Origin: Viridibacillus sp050279675
Lineage (GTDB): Bacteria; Bacillota; Bacilli; Bacillales_A; Planococcaceae
DNA: 64,000 nt
Direction of reading: 5' to 3'
NCBI RefSeq assembly: GCF_050279675.1
Contig: NZ_JBNNUK010000003.1
Location: 62,001 to 126,000, forward strand
A program made the position numbers and the translations under genes. The notes beneath the pieces are model-generated. The model was not told the DNA's origin and made no database searches. It was given only the letters and a program-made list of their open reading frames with translations. Shown here piece by piece: positions 53,839-61,975 of this stretch. Within the stretch, counting starts at the first letter, position 1. Each line of letters begins with the position of its first letter.

Positions 53839-54090
53839 GAAAAAAGCAGCCTTTCACACGTTTCCGTGTGAAAAGCCGCCTCGTAGCATGCACGTTCAAA
53901 AGAACATTCATGTGAGATAGCCCTCCAGAACCGAAACGGATCTGACAATTCTACACTTGTTAAATGCAGAACCAGTAATAAATTAGAAATAGTCAATTTA
54001 TCACTTCGGCGGCCTCCCCTTTCATCAGCAGTCATAGGATCTATTCATCCTCTTGCTGATTACTCTTGAAATCCGCGCCTCTATCATCAC
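53839..54090 (-). promoter_or_regulatory. Lysine riboswitch (L-box) of lysC
   Basis: The minus strand carries conserved L-box segments in order: AGAGGCGCGGATTTCAAGAG (about 54083), AGGGGAGGCCGCCGAAGTG (about 54023), and TGGAGGGCTATCTCAC near 53928. It ends in a terminator stem (AAGCAGCC … GGCGGCTT with an inner TTTCACACG/CGTGTGAAA) and T-run at 53839-53881. Lysine binding should cause premature termination. Confidence 0.95.
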
Positions 54091-54103
54091 TAATCAGTGA
54101 TTA

Positions 54104-54132
54104 TTTATAATAGTAATGTTACCTTAACACAA
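54104..54132 (-). promoter_or_regulatory. Promoter of the lysC riboswitch transcript
   Basis: TTGTGT (54132-54127), 17-nt spacer, TATAAA (54109-54104) on the minus strand. Confidence 0.65.
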
Positions 54133-54150
54133 TTTTCAGATTACTACAAT

Positions 54151-55926
54151 TTATTTTTCAGAAAAATAAGTAAATATGGTTTGAGCAAGTCTTTTTGGTA
54201 CATTCGCAGCAATTAATTCTTCATAGGATGCCTCACGAATTTTTTTAACAGATCCAAATTGTTTGAGAAGCTGTTGCTTACGTTTTGGACCAATTCCTTC
54301 AATTTCATCGAGAACAGATGTAATGGCATTCTTCTCATGTAATTGGCGATGGAAGGTAATAGCAAAACGGTGAACTTCATCTTGAATTCTTTGTAAAAGA
54401 TAAAATGCCTCACTTGTTCTCTTCAACGGAATAATTTCTGGCGGCGAGCCATATAGCAATTGAGAAGTTTGGTGTTTATCATCTTTTGCTAAACCTGCAA
54501 TAGGAATATCTAAACCAAGCTCATCTTCTAAGATTTCTCTTGCCACTTCCATTTGTCCTTTCCCACCATCAATAACGATTAAATCCGGTAAAGGTAAGTC
54601 ATCTCTTAATACACGAGTATATCTTCGGCGAATAACTTCTCGCATTGCTCCGTAATCGTCGTGCTTTGCAGCAACTTGAATTTTATATTTTCGATAATCC
54701 TTTTTGCTCGGCTTACCGTCAATAAAAACAACCATTGCTGAAACGGCGTCCGCACCAAAGATATGGGAGTTATCAAATGATTCTATGCGAAGCGGTGTCG
54801 CAATATTCATCGTATTGCCCAATTCTTCGCAGGCACCTATTGTCCTTTTTTCTTGACGCTCAAGTAACTGGAACTTCTCAGAGATAGCAATTTGAGCATT
54901 TTTACTCGCCAAATCAACAAGTTCTTTTTTCTTTCCCCTTTGAGGAATCGTCACTTTTACATCAAGTACTGTAGCTAGAAGGTCCTCTTCAATATTCGTA
55001 GGTATAAAGATTTCCTTCGGCTTGATATGTTCTGCCTGTTCATAAAAGCGTCCCACAAATGTTAAGAATTCTTCCTCGGGATCTCGATAAATCGGGAATA
55101 ACGAAACATCTCTCTCAATTAACTTTCCTTGTCTTACAAAGAATACTTGGATACACATCCAACCTTTATCAACCGCATAACCAAAAACGTCACGGTTCGT
55201 TAAATCAGTAAGTGTAATCTTCTGGCGTTCCATGACAGTTTCAATATGGGTAATTTGATCTCGATATTCTTTTGCTCGTTCGAACTCTAATTTTTCAGCT
55301 GCATCGAGCATTTTTGCATTTAAATCTTCTTTAACTTCCCCGTAGCCGCCATTGAGAAAACTCGTAATATCTTGAATTATCCCTTGATATTGCTCTTTCT
55401 CAACTTCTTTTACACAAGGAGCTAAACATTGTCCTAAATGATAATATAAGCAAACTCGATTCGGTAAATTTGTGCATTTCCTTAGCGGATATAGGCGATC
55501 AAGTAATTTTTTCGTTTCATTTGCAGCAAAACTATTCGGATAAGGTCCAAAGTATTTACCACTATCCTTTTTAACTTTACGAACTATAAGAAGTCGCGGA
55601 TTCTTCTCGTTAGTTATTTTAATATATGGGTACGTCTTGTCATCCTTTAGCATAATGTTGTATTTCGGATCATGTGTTTTAATGAGGTTTAATTCTAAGA
55701 TAAATGCCTCTAAATCCGAAGATGTCACGATGTACTCAAAGTCTTCTATTTCACTAACAAGTCGTTGCGTTTTACCATCGTGGCTGCCTGTGAAATAAGA
55801 ACGTACGCGATTTTTTAATACTTTAGCTTTGCCGACATAAATGATTGTTCCTTGACGATCCTTCATCAAATAACAACCAGGCTGGTCAGGTAGAATGGCT
55901 AACTTTTGCTTTATTAATTCGTTCAT
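54151..55926 (-). CDS. uvrC: Excinuclease ABC subunit C
   Basis: A 591-residue nuclease making both incisions in nucleotide excision repair. GIY-YIG domain at 10-90 (GCYLMKD … GTIIYVGKAK), a UVR motif near 205, the RNase H-like domain (ESFDNSHIFGADAVSAMVVF; VIDGGKGQ), and a C-terminal helix-hairpin-helix pair (IEGIGPKRKQQLLKQFGS). Length fits the family. Confidence 0.97.
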   Translation of the reverse strand: MNELIKQKLAILPDQPGCYLMKDRQGTIIYVGKAKVLKNRVRSYFTGSHDGKTQRLVSEIEDFEYIVTSSDLEAFILELNLIKTHDPKYNIMLKDDKTYPYIKITNEKNPRLLIVRKVKKDSGKYFGPYPNSFAANETKKLLDRLYPLRKCTNLPNRVCLYYHLGQCLAPCVKEVEKEQYQGIIQDITSFLNGGYGEVKEDLNAKMLDAAEKLEFERAKEYRDQITHIETVMERQKITLTDLTNRDVFGYAVDKGWMCIQVFFVRQGKLIERDVSLFPIYRDPEEEFLTFVGRFYEQAEHIKPKEIFIPTNIEEDLLATVLDVKVTIPQRGKKKELVDLASKNAQIAISEKFQLLERQEKRTIGACEELGNTMNIATPLRIESFDNSHIFGADAVSAMVVFIDGKPSKKDYRKYKIQVAAKHDDYGAMREVIRRRYTRVLRDDLPLPDLIVIDGGKGQMEVAREILEDELGLDIPIAGLAKDDKHQTSQLLYGSPPEIIPLKRTSEAFYLLQRIQDEVHRFAITFHRQLHEKNAITSVLDEIEGIGPKRKQQLLKQFGSVKKIREASYEELIAANVPKRLAQTIFTYFSEK

Positions 55927-56100
55927 CTTATCACCTTCTTAGAAAAGTGCGAGCACCTTGGCCAGTTCCGACAATCATAGACGAATTGACATAAATTTGG
56001 CTCTTTAACCTCCATGTCAAATAAGCTTTTGATCTCTAGGGCTAGGCACTGTATCTAAATTCTATACAAAATAGCTTTAATCTCTATTAATTCTAAAAAA

Positions 56101-56128
56101 AACCGGGAACCATTATAGGAACCCGGTT
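56101..56128 (-). terminator. trxA terminator
   Basis: AACCGGG and CCCGGTT close a 14-nt loop and are followed by TTTTTTT on the minus strand. Confidence 0.82.
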
Positions 56129-56149
56129 TAATATTCATTTTTTCAAAGA

Positions 56150-56464
56150 TTAAGCGTGTTTTTGAATGAATTCTGCTAATGCTTCTTTCGGTTGGAAACC
56201 AACAGTTTTATCAACTGGCTCTCCGTCTTTGAATAATAAAAGAGTTGGTATTGACATAATACCAAATTTGCTTGCTGTTTCTTGGTTTTGGTCTACATCA
56301 ACTTTAACAATTTTAGCTGCACCGTTTAATTCAGAATCTAGTTCTTCTAAAACAGGAGCGATCATTTTACAAGGTCCGCACCAAGTTGCCCAAAAGTCAA
56401 CTAGTACTAAACCTTCTGCGATATCATGTGAAAAGCTTGCATCTGTAGCGTGTACGATTGCCAT
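56150..56464 (-). CDS. trxA: Thioredoxin
   Basis: A 104-residue thioredoxin with the redox site WCGPC at 28-32 and the cis-Pro in MSIPTLLLF. It reduces disulfides in the cytoplasm. It has its own terminator on each side. Position between etfA and uvrC is conserved with B. subtilis. Confidence 0.97.
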   Translation of the reverse strand: MAIVHATDASFSHDIAEGLVLVDFWATWCGPCKMIAPVLEELDSELNGAAKIVKVDVDQNQETASKFGIMSIPTLLLFKDGEPVDKTVGFQPKEALAEFIQKHA

Positions 56465-56611
56465 ATTAAATATCCTCCTTCAACTTACGTATAACGGTAG
56501 TATAGCATGGATGAAAAGCACGAGCGACTGTTATGCTTATAACAGCATTATTTTGCAATAACGATAGTAAAAAACGTCAATCACACGTTAGTATGTATGC
56601 TTGGATGAAGA

Positions 56612-56646
56612 AAACCCTGTAAATAGTATGACCGTTTACAGGGTTT
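56612..56646 (-). terminator. etfA terminator
   Basis: AAACCCTGTAAA and TTTACAGGGTTT form a perfect 12-bp stem, followed by TTCTTCATCC on the minus strand. Confidence 0.82.
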
Positions 56647-56657
56647 AGACGTATCAA

Positions 56658-57635
56658 TTATGCGTTTACTAATAATTTTTTGAACTCTTCAGTAAGCATT
56701 GGGATAACTTCAAAAAGATCTCCAACGATACCGTAGTCAGCTACTTTAAAGATATTCGCTTCTGGATCTTTGTTGATCGCAACGATAACTTTTGAGTTAG
56801 ACATACCAGCTAAATGTTGGATTGCACCTGAAATACCAGCAGCGATATAAAGATCCGGTGTAACAACTTTACCAGTTTGACCGATTTGCAATGAATAATC
56901 GCAGTAATCAGCGTCACACGCTCCACGTGAAGCACCAACAGCGCCACCTAGTACGTTAGCAAGCTCTTTTAATGGAGCAAAACCGTCTTCGCTTTTCACG
57001 CCACGACCACCAGCTACTACTACTTTCGCTTCTGATAAATCAACGCCATCTGTTGATTTGCGAACAACTTCTTTAATAATAGTACGTAGATTCGTAATAT
57101 CTACAGAAATTGATGACACGTCACCTGAACGAGATTCATCTTTTGCTAAAGGAGCTATGTTATTTGGACGGATTGTCACAAACACAATTCCCTCTTTCAC
57201 TTGTACTTTTTCAAATGCTTTACCAGAATAGATTGGACGGATGAAAACTACTGAATCATCTTCCCCTTCGATATCTGTAACATCTGATACTAAACCGCTT
57301 TGTAATTTACTAGCTAGTTTAGGAGAAAGGTCTTTACCTAGAGCAGTATGACCGAAAACAATCGCTTCTGGTTGCTCTTGCTCAGTAACAGCCATAAATG
57401 CTTGGCTAAAGCCGTCAGAAGTATACTGTTTTAAATGTGGGTGTTCAACAGTCACTACACGGTCTGCACCGTTTTGAATAAGTTCCTGGGCAAGATTCGC
57501 TACAGCGTCTCCGATTAGAACGCCAACAACTTCTCCGCTACCAGACACTTTTTTTGCAGCTGCAATAGCTTCGAATGATACATTTCTTAAGCTTCCTTCG
57601 CGTACTTCACCTAATACTAATACTTTTTTAGACAT
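56658..57635 (-). CDS. etfA: Electron transfer flavoprotein alpha subunit
   Basis: A 325-residue subunit that binds FAD with its C-terminal domain (VVAGGRGVKSEDGF; VGASRGACDADYC; QIGQTGKVVTPDLYIAAGIS). It accepts electrons from acyl-CoA dehydrogenases. It follows etfB by 32 bp and ends the fatty-acid oxidation operon. Confidence 0.96.
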   Translation of the reverse strand: MSKKVLVLGEVREGSLRNVSFEAIAAAKKVSGSGEVVGVLIGDAVANLAQELIQNGADRVVTVEHPHLKQYTSDGFSQAFMAVTEQEQPEAIVFGHTALGKDLSPKLASKLQSGLVSDVTDIEGEDDSVVFIRPIYSGKAFEKVQVKEGIVFVTIRPNNIAPLAKDESRSGDVSSISVDITNLRTIIKEVVRKSTDGVDLSEAKVVVAGGRGVKSEDGFAPLKELANVLGGAVGASRGACDADYCDYSLQIGQTGKVVTPDLYIAAGISGAIQHLAGMSNSKVIVAINKDPEANIFKVADYGIVGDLFEVIPMLTEEFKKLLVNA

Positions 57636-57667
57636 GTTATGTCCCTCCCATACAATTTAAAATCAGC

Positions 57668-58441
57668 TTAAACGACTTTCGCTTCTGAATGTAATAGACT
57701 AACAAGCTCTTTCACTTGTTCAGATAAATCGCCTTCTAATACACGTCCAGCTACTTTTTGAGCTGGTAAGTAAATTTCAACTGTTGTAGTTTTTGCTTGT
57801 ACATCATCTTCATCAATATCTAAATCATCTAATTCTAGCTCTTCAAGAGGCTTTTTCTTTGCTTTCATAATACCAGGTAAAGATGGGTAACGAGGTTCGT
57901 TTAAACCTTGTTGTGCTGTCACTAGAAGTGGTAATTCTGCTTCAAGAACTTCTGAATCCCCTTCTACGTCACGAATGATTTTCGCTGTTTTGCCATCGAT
58001 TTCAAGCTTAGTAATCGTTGTTACATAGTTAATACCTAATAATTCCGCAACACGTGGACCTACTTGACCCGAGCCACCATCAATAGCAACGTTACCACCT
58101 AAAATAAGATCTGCTTCTTTATCTTTTAAGTATTCAGCTAAAATATATGCTGCTGAGAATTGATCAAGCTCATCTAAATCATCTTCAGTGTTGATTAAGA
58201 CTGCTTTATCAGCTCCCATTGCTAAAGCTGTACGGAGTTGTTTTTCTGCATCTTCACCGCCGAGAGTAACAACTGTTACTTCGCCGCCTTGTGCATCACG
58301 AACTTGAATAGCTTCTTCGATTGCGTATTCATCGTATGGGTTGATGATGAATTCAGCTCCATCTTCTTGGATTGCCCCACCAGTTACAACAATCTTTTCT
58401 TCTGTGTCAAAAGTACGTTTTACTAATACAAAAATGTTCAT
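57668..58441 (-). CDS. etfB: Electron transfer flavoprotein beta subunit
   Basis: A 257-residue partner of EtfA. Family signature VTVVTLGGEDAEKQLRTALAMGADKAV in the first third (residues about 54-80) and NEPRYPSLPGIMKAKKKPLE near 190. It lies between fadB and etfA. Confidence 0.96.
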   Translation of the reverse strand: MNIFVLVKRTFDTEEKIVVTGGAIQEDGAEFIINPYDEYAIEEAIQVRDAQGGEVTVVTLGGEDAEKQLRTALAMGADKAVLINTEDDLDELDQFSAAYILAEYLKDKEADLILGGNVAIDGGSGQVGPRVAELLGINYVTTITKLEIDGKTAKIIRDVEGDSEVLEAELPLLVTAQQGLNEPRYPSLPGIMKAKKKPLEELELDDLDIDEDDVQAKTTTVEIYLPAQKVAGRVLEGDLSEQVKELVSLLHSEAKVV

Positions 58442-58465
58442 TCAACTAACCTCCTAATACTATTT

Positions 58466-59239
58466 TTATTTTCCTGTGAAAGTTGGTTCACGTTTTTCGA
58501 TGAAAGCTTGGATACCTTCTTTGGCATCCTCAGACATGAAAACGGTTCCAAAAGCTTTTGCCTCAGCTTCAACGCCTTCATAGAATGAAGTATGTTTAGC
58601 ATATTGCAACATATCGATCGCAGCTTTTAGAGCAACCGAGCTTTTCTTCGCAATACGTTTCGCTGTTGCAATCGTTTGAGGTAGTAATTCCTCATCAGAG
58701 AAGGCAGCGTTTGCTAAGCCCCACTTGACAGCCTCAGTACCTGATATTGGATCGCTAGTGAACATCATTTCTGCTGCTTTTGCTACCCCAACATAGCGAG
58801 GTAAACGCTGTGTGCCACCAAAACCAGGAATTAACCCTAATTGTAATTCGGGTAATCCTAATTTTGCGTTTTCAGTCACATAGCGGAAATGACAACTCAT
58901 CGCTAGCTCAAGTCCCCCACCTAAAGCAGCGCCATGAATTCCAGCAATAACTGGCTTAGAGAATTTCTCTAAACGCTCAAAGACACCTTGTCCATTAGCA
59001 GATAATTTTACAAATTCAGCACCTGATGTCACATCAGTAAATTCTTTAATATCTGCTCCTGCTGAGAAGAATCTTCCTTCTCCATGCAATACAATGACTC
59101 GAACTGAATCATCATGCTCTACAGCAGTTAAAAGTTCATTTACTTCTAAAATTAGCCCCCTCGATAAAGCATTAGCCGGTGGGCGCTGAATCGTTGCAAT
59201 TGCAACTCCATCTTCAACTGTCCAACGTAAAAATTCCAT
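58466..59239 (-). CDS. fadB: Enoyl-CoA hydratase (FadB)
   Basis: A 257-residue crotonase-fold enzyme hydrating trans-2-enoyl-CoA in beta-oxidation. The oxyanion-hole segment is AGADIKEFTD (about 60) and the catalytic Glu pair is in IHGAALGGGLELAMSC and PELQLGLIPGFGGTQRL. It follows fadR and precedes etfB, as in the B. subtilis FadR-controlled operon. Confidence 0.93.
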   Translation of the reverse strand: MEFLRWTVEDGVAIATIQRPPANALSRGLILEVNELLTAVEHDDSVRVIVLHGEGRFFSAGADIKEFTDVTSGAEFVKLSANGQGVFERLEKFSKPVIAGIHGAALGGGLELAMSCHFRYVTENAKLGLPELQLGLIPGFGGTQRLPRYVGVAKAAEMMFTSDPISGTEAVKWGLANAAFSDEELLPQTIATAKRIAKKSSVALKAAIDMLQYAKHTSFYEGVEAEAKAFGTVFMSEDAKEGIQAFIEKREPTFTGK

Positions 59240-59343
59240 ACTCCCATTTCCCCCTTTGCATTTGGCTATGTAAGTAGTTTCCTAGTTGAATCAAAGCAAT
59301 GGATTGGCTGCTACCAATTCAACCAATTAATTTATACAATTGC

Positions 59344-59925
59344 CTATGCTTTTATTCCATTGAGTATTAAATGTTGTACTTTCGGTGCTAGCGCAATTAA
59401 ATCATATTTATGATCATTCATGACCCACGATGTTGTTACTTCATCAATCGTTCCGAAAATGAGCTGACGAGCAAGTCGCAAATCCATCTCTGGATTGAAT
59501 TCTTTCGTCTCCATACCTTCTACTAATATTTCATCAAGTAATATTAAATACTCTCTTAATATCGTATTAATTTTGAGACGAACATCTTTATTAGACTGAC
59601 GAAGCTCTAATTGTGTAACTGTAGCCAAATGATGATCTCCTGCTAGTACCTGGAAATGATTCTCAATCATCGCATTTAACTTTTCAGACGATGACTTTCC
59701 ATCTCTAATTATACACTGTAAATTTTCTACAAACACAGACATTTTTTCCTTAAATACTGAAATTAATATGTCTTCTTTGTTTTTAAAGTATAAATAGATT
59801 GTTCCATCTGCGACGCCTGCCTGTTTAGCAATCTTGGAAACTTGTGCATGGTGATAACCATTTTCCGCAATTACAATAACGGCCGCATCGATAATTTGTC
59901 TATACTTCGGTTTATCTTTCTTCAA
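59344..59925 (-). CDS. fadR: FadR, TetR-family repressor of fatty-acid degradation
   Basis: A 193-residue repressor that releases DNA on binding long-chain acyl-CoA. Helix-turn-helix: VSKIAKQAGVADGTIYLYFK, nearly identical to B. subtilis FadR, followed by NKEDILISVFKEKM. I chose TTG 59925 (LKKDKPKYRQIID): the near-perfect SD GGTGGTGATC lies just upstream and would be inside the gene if ATG 59940 were used. A FadR operator lies upstream of it. Confidence 0.93.
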   Translation of the reverse strand: MKKDKPKYRQIIDAAVIVIAENGYHHAQVSKIAKQAGVADGTIYLYFKNKEDILISVFKEKMSVFVENLQCIIRDGKSSSEKLNAMIENHFQVLAGDHHLATVTQLELRQSNKDVRLKINTILREYLILLDEILVEGMETKEFNPEMDLRLARQLIFGTIDEVTTSWVMNDHKYDLIALAPKVQHLILNGIKA

Positions 59926-59956
59926 TACGATCACCACCATATAAAAAATGAAAATA

Positions 59957-59974
59957 TGAATGACTATTCATTCA
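59957..59974. promoter_or_regulatory. FadR operator
   Basis: TGAATGACTATTCATTCA fits the B. subtilis FadR consensus TGAATGAMTANTCATTCA at every position. It lies between lcfA and fadR, 32 bp before the fadR start, so it should regulate fadR and the downstream fadB-etfBA genes. Confidence 0.9.
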
Positions 59975-60028
59975 TATTTTCATCTTATAATTTCATTTTA
60001 CACTTGTCAAGCCGACTTGTCATTATTT

Positions 60029-61717
60029 TCACATAATTTTCTGTATTCTTTCTTTATCTTCATCTTGTAAAGTACGGCGTAGTATTTTACCAACAGCTGT
60101 TTTTGGTAGTTCTTCACGGAATTCATAAATACGCGGCACTTTAAATGCGGCCAAGTTTTCTCTGCAATACGTATTGAATTCTTCTTCCGTCACTTTCATG
60201 CCTTCTTTTAATACGATAAAAGCTTTCACCGTTTCACCGCGATATGGATCAGGTACACCGAGTGCTACACATTCCTGGACGGCTTCATGCTCATATAAAA
60301 CTTCCTCGATTTCTCTTGGATAAATATTGAACCCACCAGCAATGATAATATCCTTTTTCCGATCAACAACATAAAAGTAGCCTTTGTCATCCATATAGCC
60401 TAAATCTCCAGTTAAAAACCAACCATCACGCATCGCCATTTCTGTGTCTTCCGGACGATTCCAGTATCCTTTCATCACTTGAGGACCTTTCACAGCTATT
60501 TCACCGATTTCACCAATTGGTAGTGGCTCTGTTGAATCTACTTGGAGAATAGCTGCGTCTGTGTTCGGCCAAGGAACGCCGACAGAACCTTTGACACGCT
60601 CATTATGCCAAATAAAGTTACAGTGTGTTACAGGTGATGTTTCTGTTAAACCGTATCCTTCTACAAGCTTGCCGCCGGTAATCTTCTCGAATTTCTCTTG
60701 TACTTCAATTGGCAATGGTGCCGAACCACTCATGCACGCCTTGATAGAAGATAAGTTATATTTCGCAATATCTGGATGATTTAATAAACCAATATAGAGG
60801 GTAGGCGCCCCTGGGAAAAGCGTTGTTTTTTGTTTTTGTATCGTTTTTAACGTTGTTTCAACATCAAATTTCGATAATAGCACCATTTTGTCTCCGCGCA
60901 TAACCGACAATAATAATACCGTAGTCATTCCGTATACATGGAAAAATGGCAGCACACCCATAATTACTTCTTCACCAGGTATACACTCAGACATCCATAC
61001 ACTACACATTTGTACGTTCGCTATTAAGTTTTTATGCGTTAACATAACTCCTTTAGGATAGCCGGTTGTACCACCTGTATATTGCAATAATGCAATGTCC
61101 TCTTCAATGTCGAAACTTAATGCGATTGGTTCAGTTGTGCTTACGCTCATAATTTCTGTAAATAAATGATTGCTACCACTATGCTCAACTGTAACCTTAA
61201 AGCCATATTGCTTCTTTTGAATAAATGGATACACTAAATTTTTCGGGAATGGTAAATAGTCCTTAATCGCTGTAATAATGACATGTTCTAAATGAGTGTC
61301 CTTCATAACTTTTGCGATACGCGGATATAAAATATCCAAAGATAAAATCACCTTCGCTCCTGAATCTTTCATCTGAAATTCAATTTCTCTTTCTGTATAA
61401 AGCGGGTTTGTTTGAACGACAATTCCTCCGGCATATAGCACCCCAAAATAACCTATAACGCCTTGAGGACAGTTAGGTAGCATAATGGCTACACGATCAC
61501 CTTTCTCAATACCAATGGATACTAAATAATTGGCGAACTTTAATGAGCTTTCATACAATTCTTTGTACGTAATATCCTTCCCCATAAAATGAATCGCAAC
61601 TTTGGAAGGTGTCTTGCTGCTCGCTCTTGTCAAATACTCTTGCAAAGGAATTGCTTCATATTCCAAAGACGTAGGAATATTATCCGGATAATTTGACAGC
61701 CAAATCTGTTCAGTCAT
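60029..61717 (-). CDS. lcfA: Long-chain fatty-acid-CoA ligase
   Basis: A 562-residue adenylate-forming enzyme activating fatty acids with ATP and CoA. AMP-binding motif LLQYTGGTTGYPKGVML (about 213-229), YGLTETSP, and the C-terminal GWFLTGDLGYMD and KDIIIAGGFNIYPREIE segments. GGGGGAATGGAGC precedes the ATG. It heads the lcfA-fadR-fadB-etfB-etfA set. Confidence 0.95.
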   Translation of the reverse strand: MTEQIWLSNYPDNIPTSLEYEAIPLQEYLTRASSKTPSKVAIHFMGKDITYKELYESSLKFANYLVSIGIEKGDRVAIMLPNCPQGVIGYFGVLYAGGIVVQTNPLYTEREIEFQMKDSGAKVILSLDILYPRIAKVMKDTHLEHVIITAIKDYLPFPKNLVYPFIQKKQYGFKVTVEHSGSNHLFTEIMSVSTTEPIALSFDIEEDIALLQYTGGTTGYPKGVMLTHKNLIANVQMCSVWMSECIPGEEVIMGVLPFFHVYGMTTVLLLSVMRGDKMVLLSKFDVETTLKTIQKQKTTLFPGAPTLYIGLLNHPDIAKYNLSSIKACMSGSAPLPIEVQEKFEKITGGKLVEGYGLTETSPVTHCNFIWHNERVKGSVGVPWPNTDAAILQVDSTEPLPIGEIGEIAVKGPQVMKGYWNRPEDTEMAMRDGWFLTGDLGYMDDKGYFYVVDRKKDIIIAGGFNIYPREIEEVLYEHEAVQECVALGVPDPYRGETVKAFIVLKEGMKVTEEEFNTYCRENLAAFKVPRIYEFREELPKTAVGKILRRTLQDEDKERIQKIM

Positions 61718-61770
61718 GCTCCATTCCCCCTTCGTTAAAAATTGTAAGAATACCCTTATAATTTAGTATA

Positions 61771-61794
61771 AAATAAAATTGGTAACGCTTTCAA
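61771..61794 (-). promoter_or_regulatory. lcfA promoter overlapped by a cre-like site
   Basis: On the minus strand TTGAAA (61794-61789) is followed 18 nt later by TATACT (near 61770-61765). TGGTAACGCTTTCA (plus strand 61780-61793) is one base off the CcpA consensus TGWNANCGNTNWCA and covers most of the -35 element, suggesting carbon catabolite repression. Confidence 0.65.
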
Positions 61795-61925
61795 ATTTAA
61801 TGTCAATTTATTGAAAAAAATATTTTCCCTTCCATTGTGAGTAATAAAAACCTTATCGATTATAATTCACTTAAAAAATTTAAACATACCAAAATAATAA
61901 AGTTCACCTCAATCATACAAAAAAA

Positions 61926-61950
61926 TGACTTCAATTTATTATCGAAGTCA
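61926..61950 (-). terminator. Autolysin gene terminator
   Basis: TGACTTC and GAAGTCA close an 11-nt loop and are followed by TTTTTTTG on the minus strand. Confidence 0.82.
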
Positions 61951-61975
61951 GATTTTTGTATTTTACAATATATAC

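Noticed and set aside
53835..54035. 66-codon open frame upstream of lysC
   Set aside because: It lies wholly inside the lysine riboswitch; the conserved L-box segments explain the sequence.
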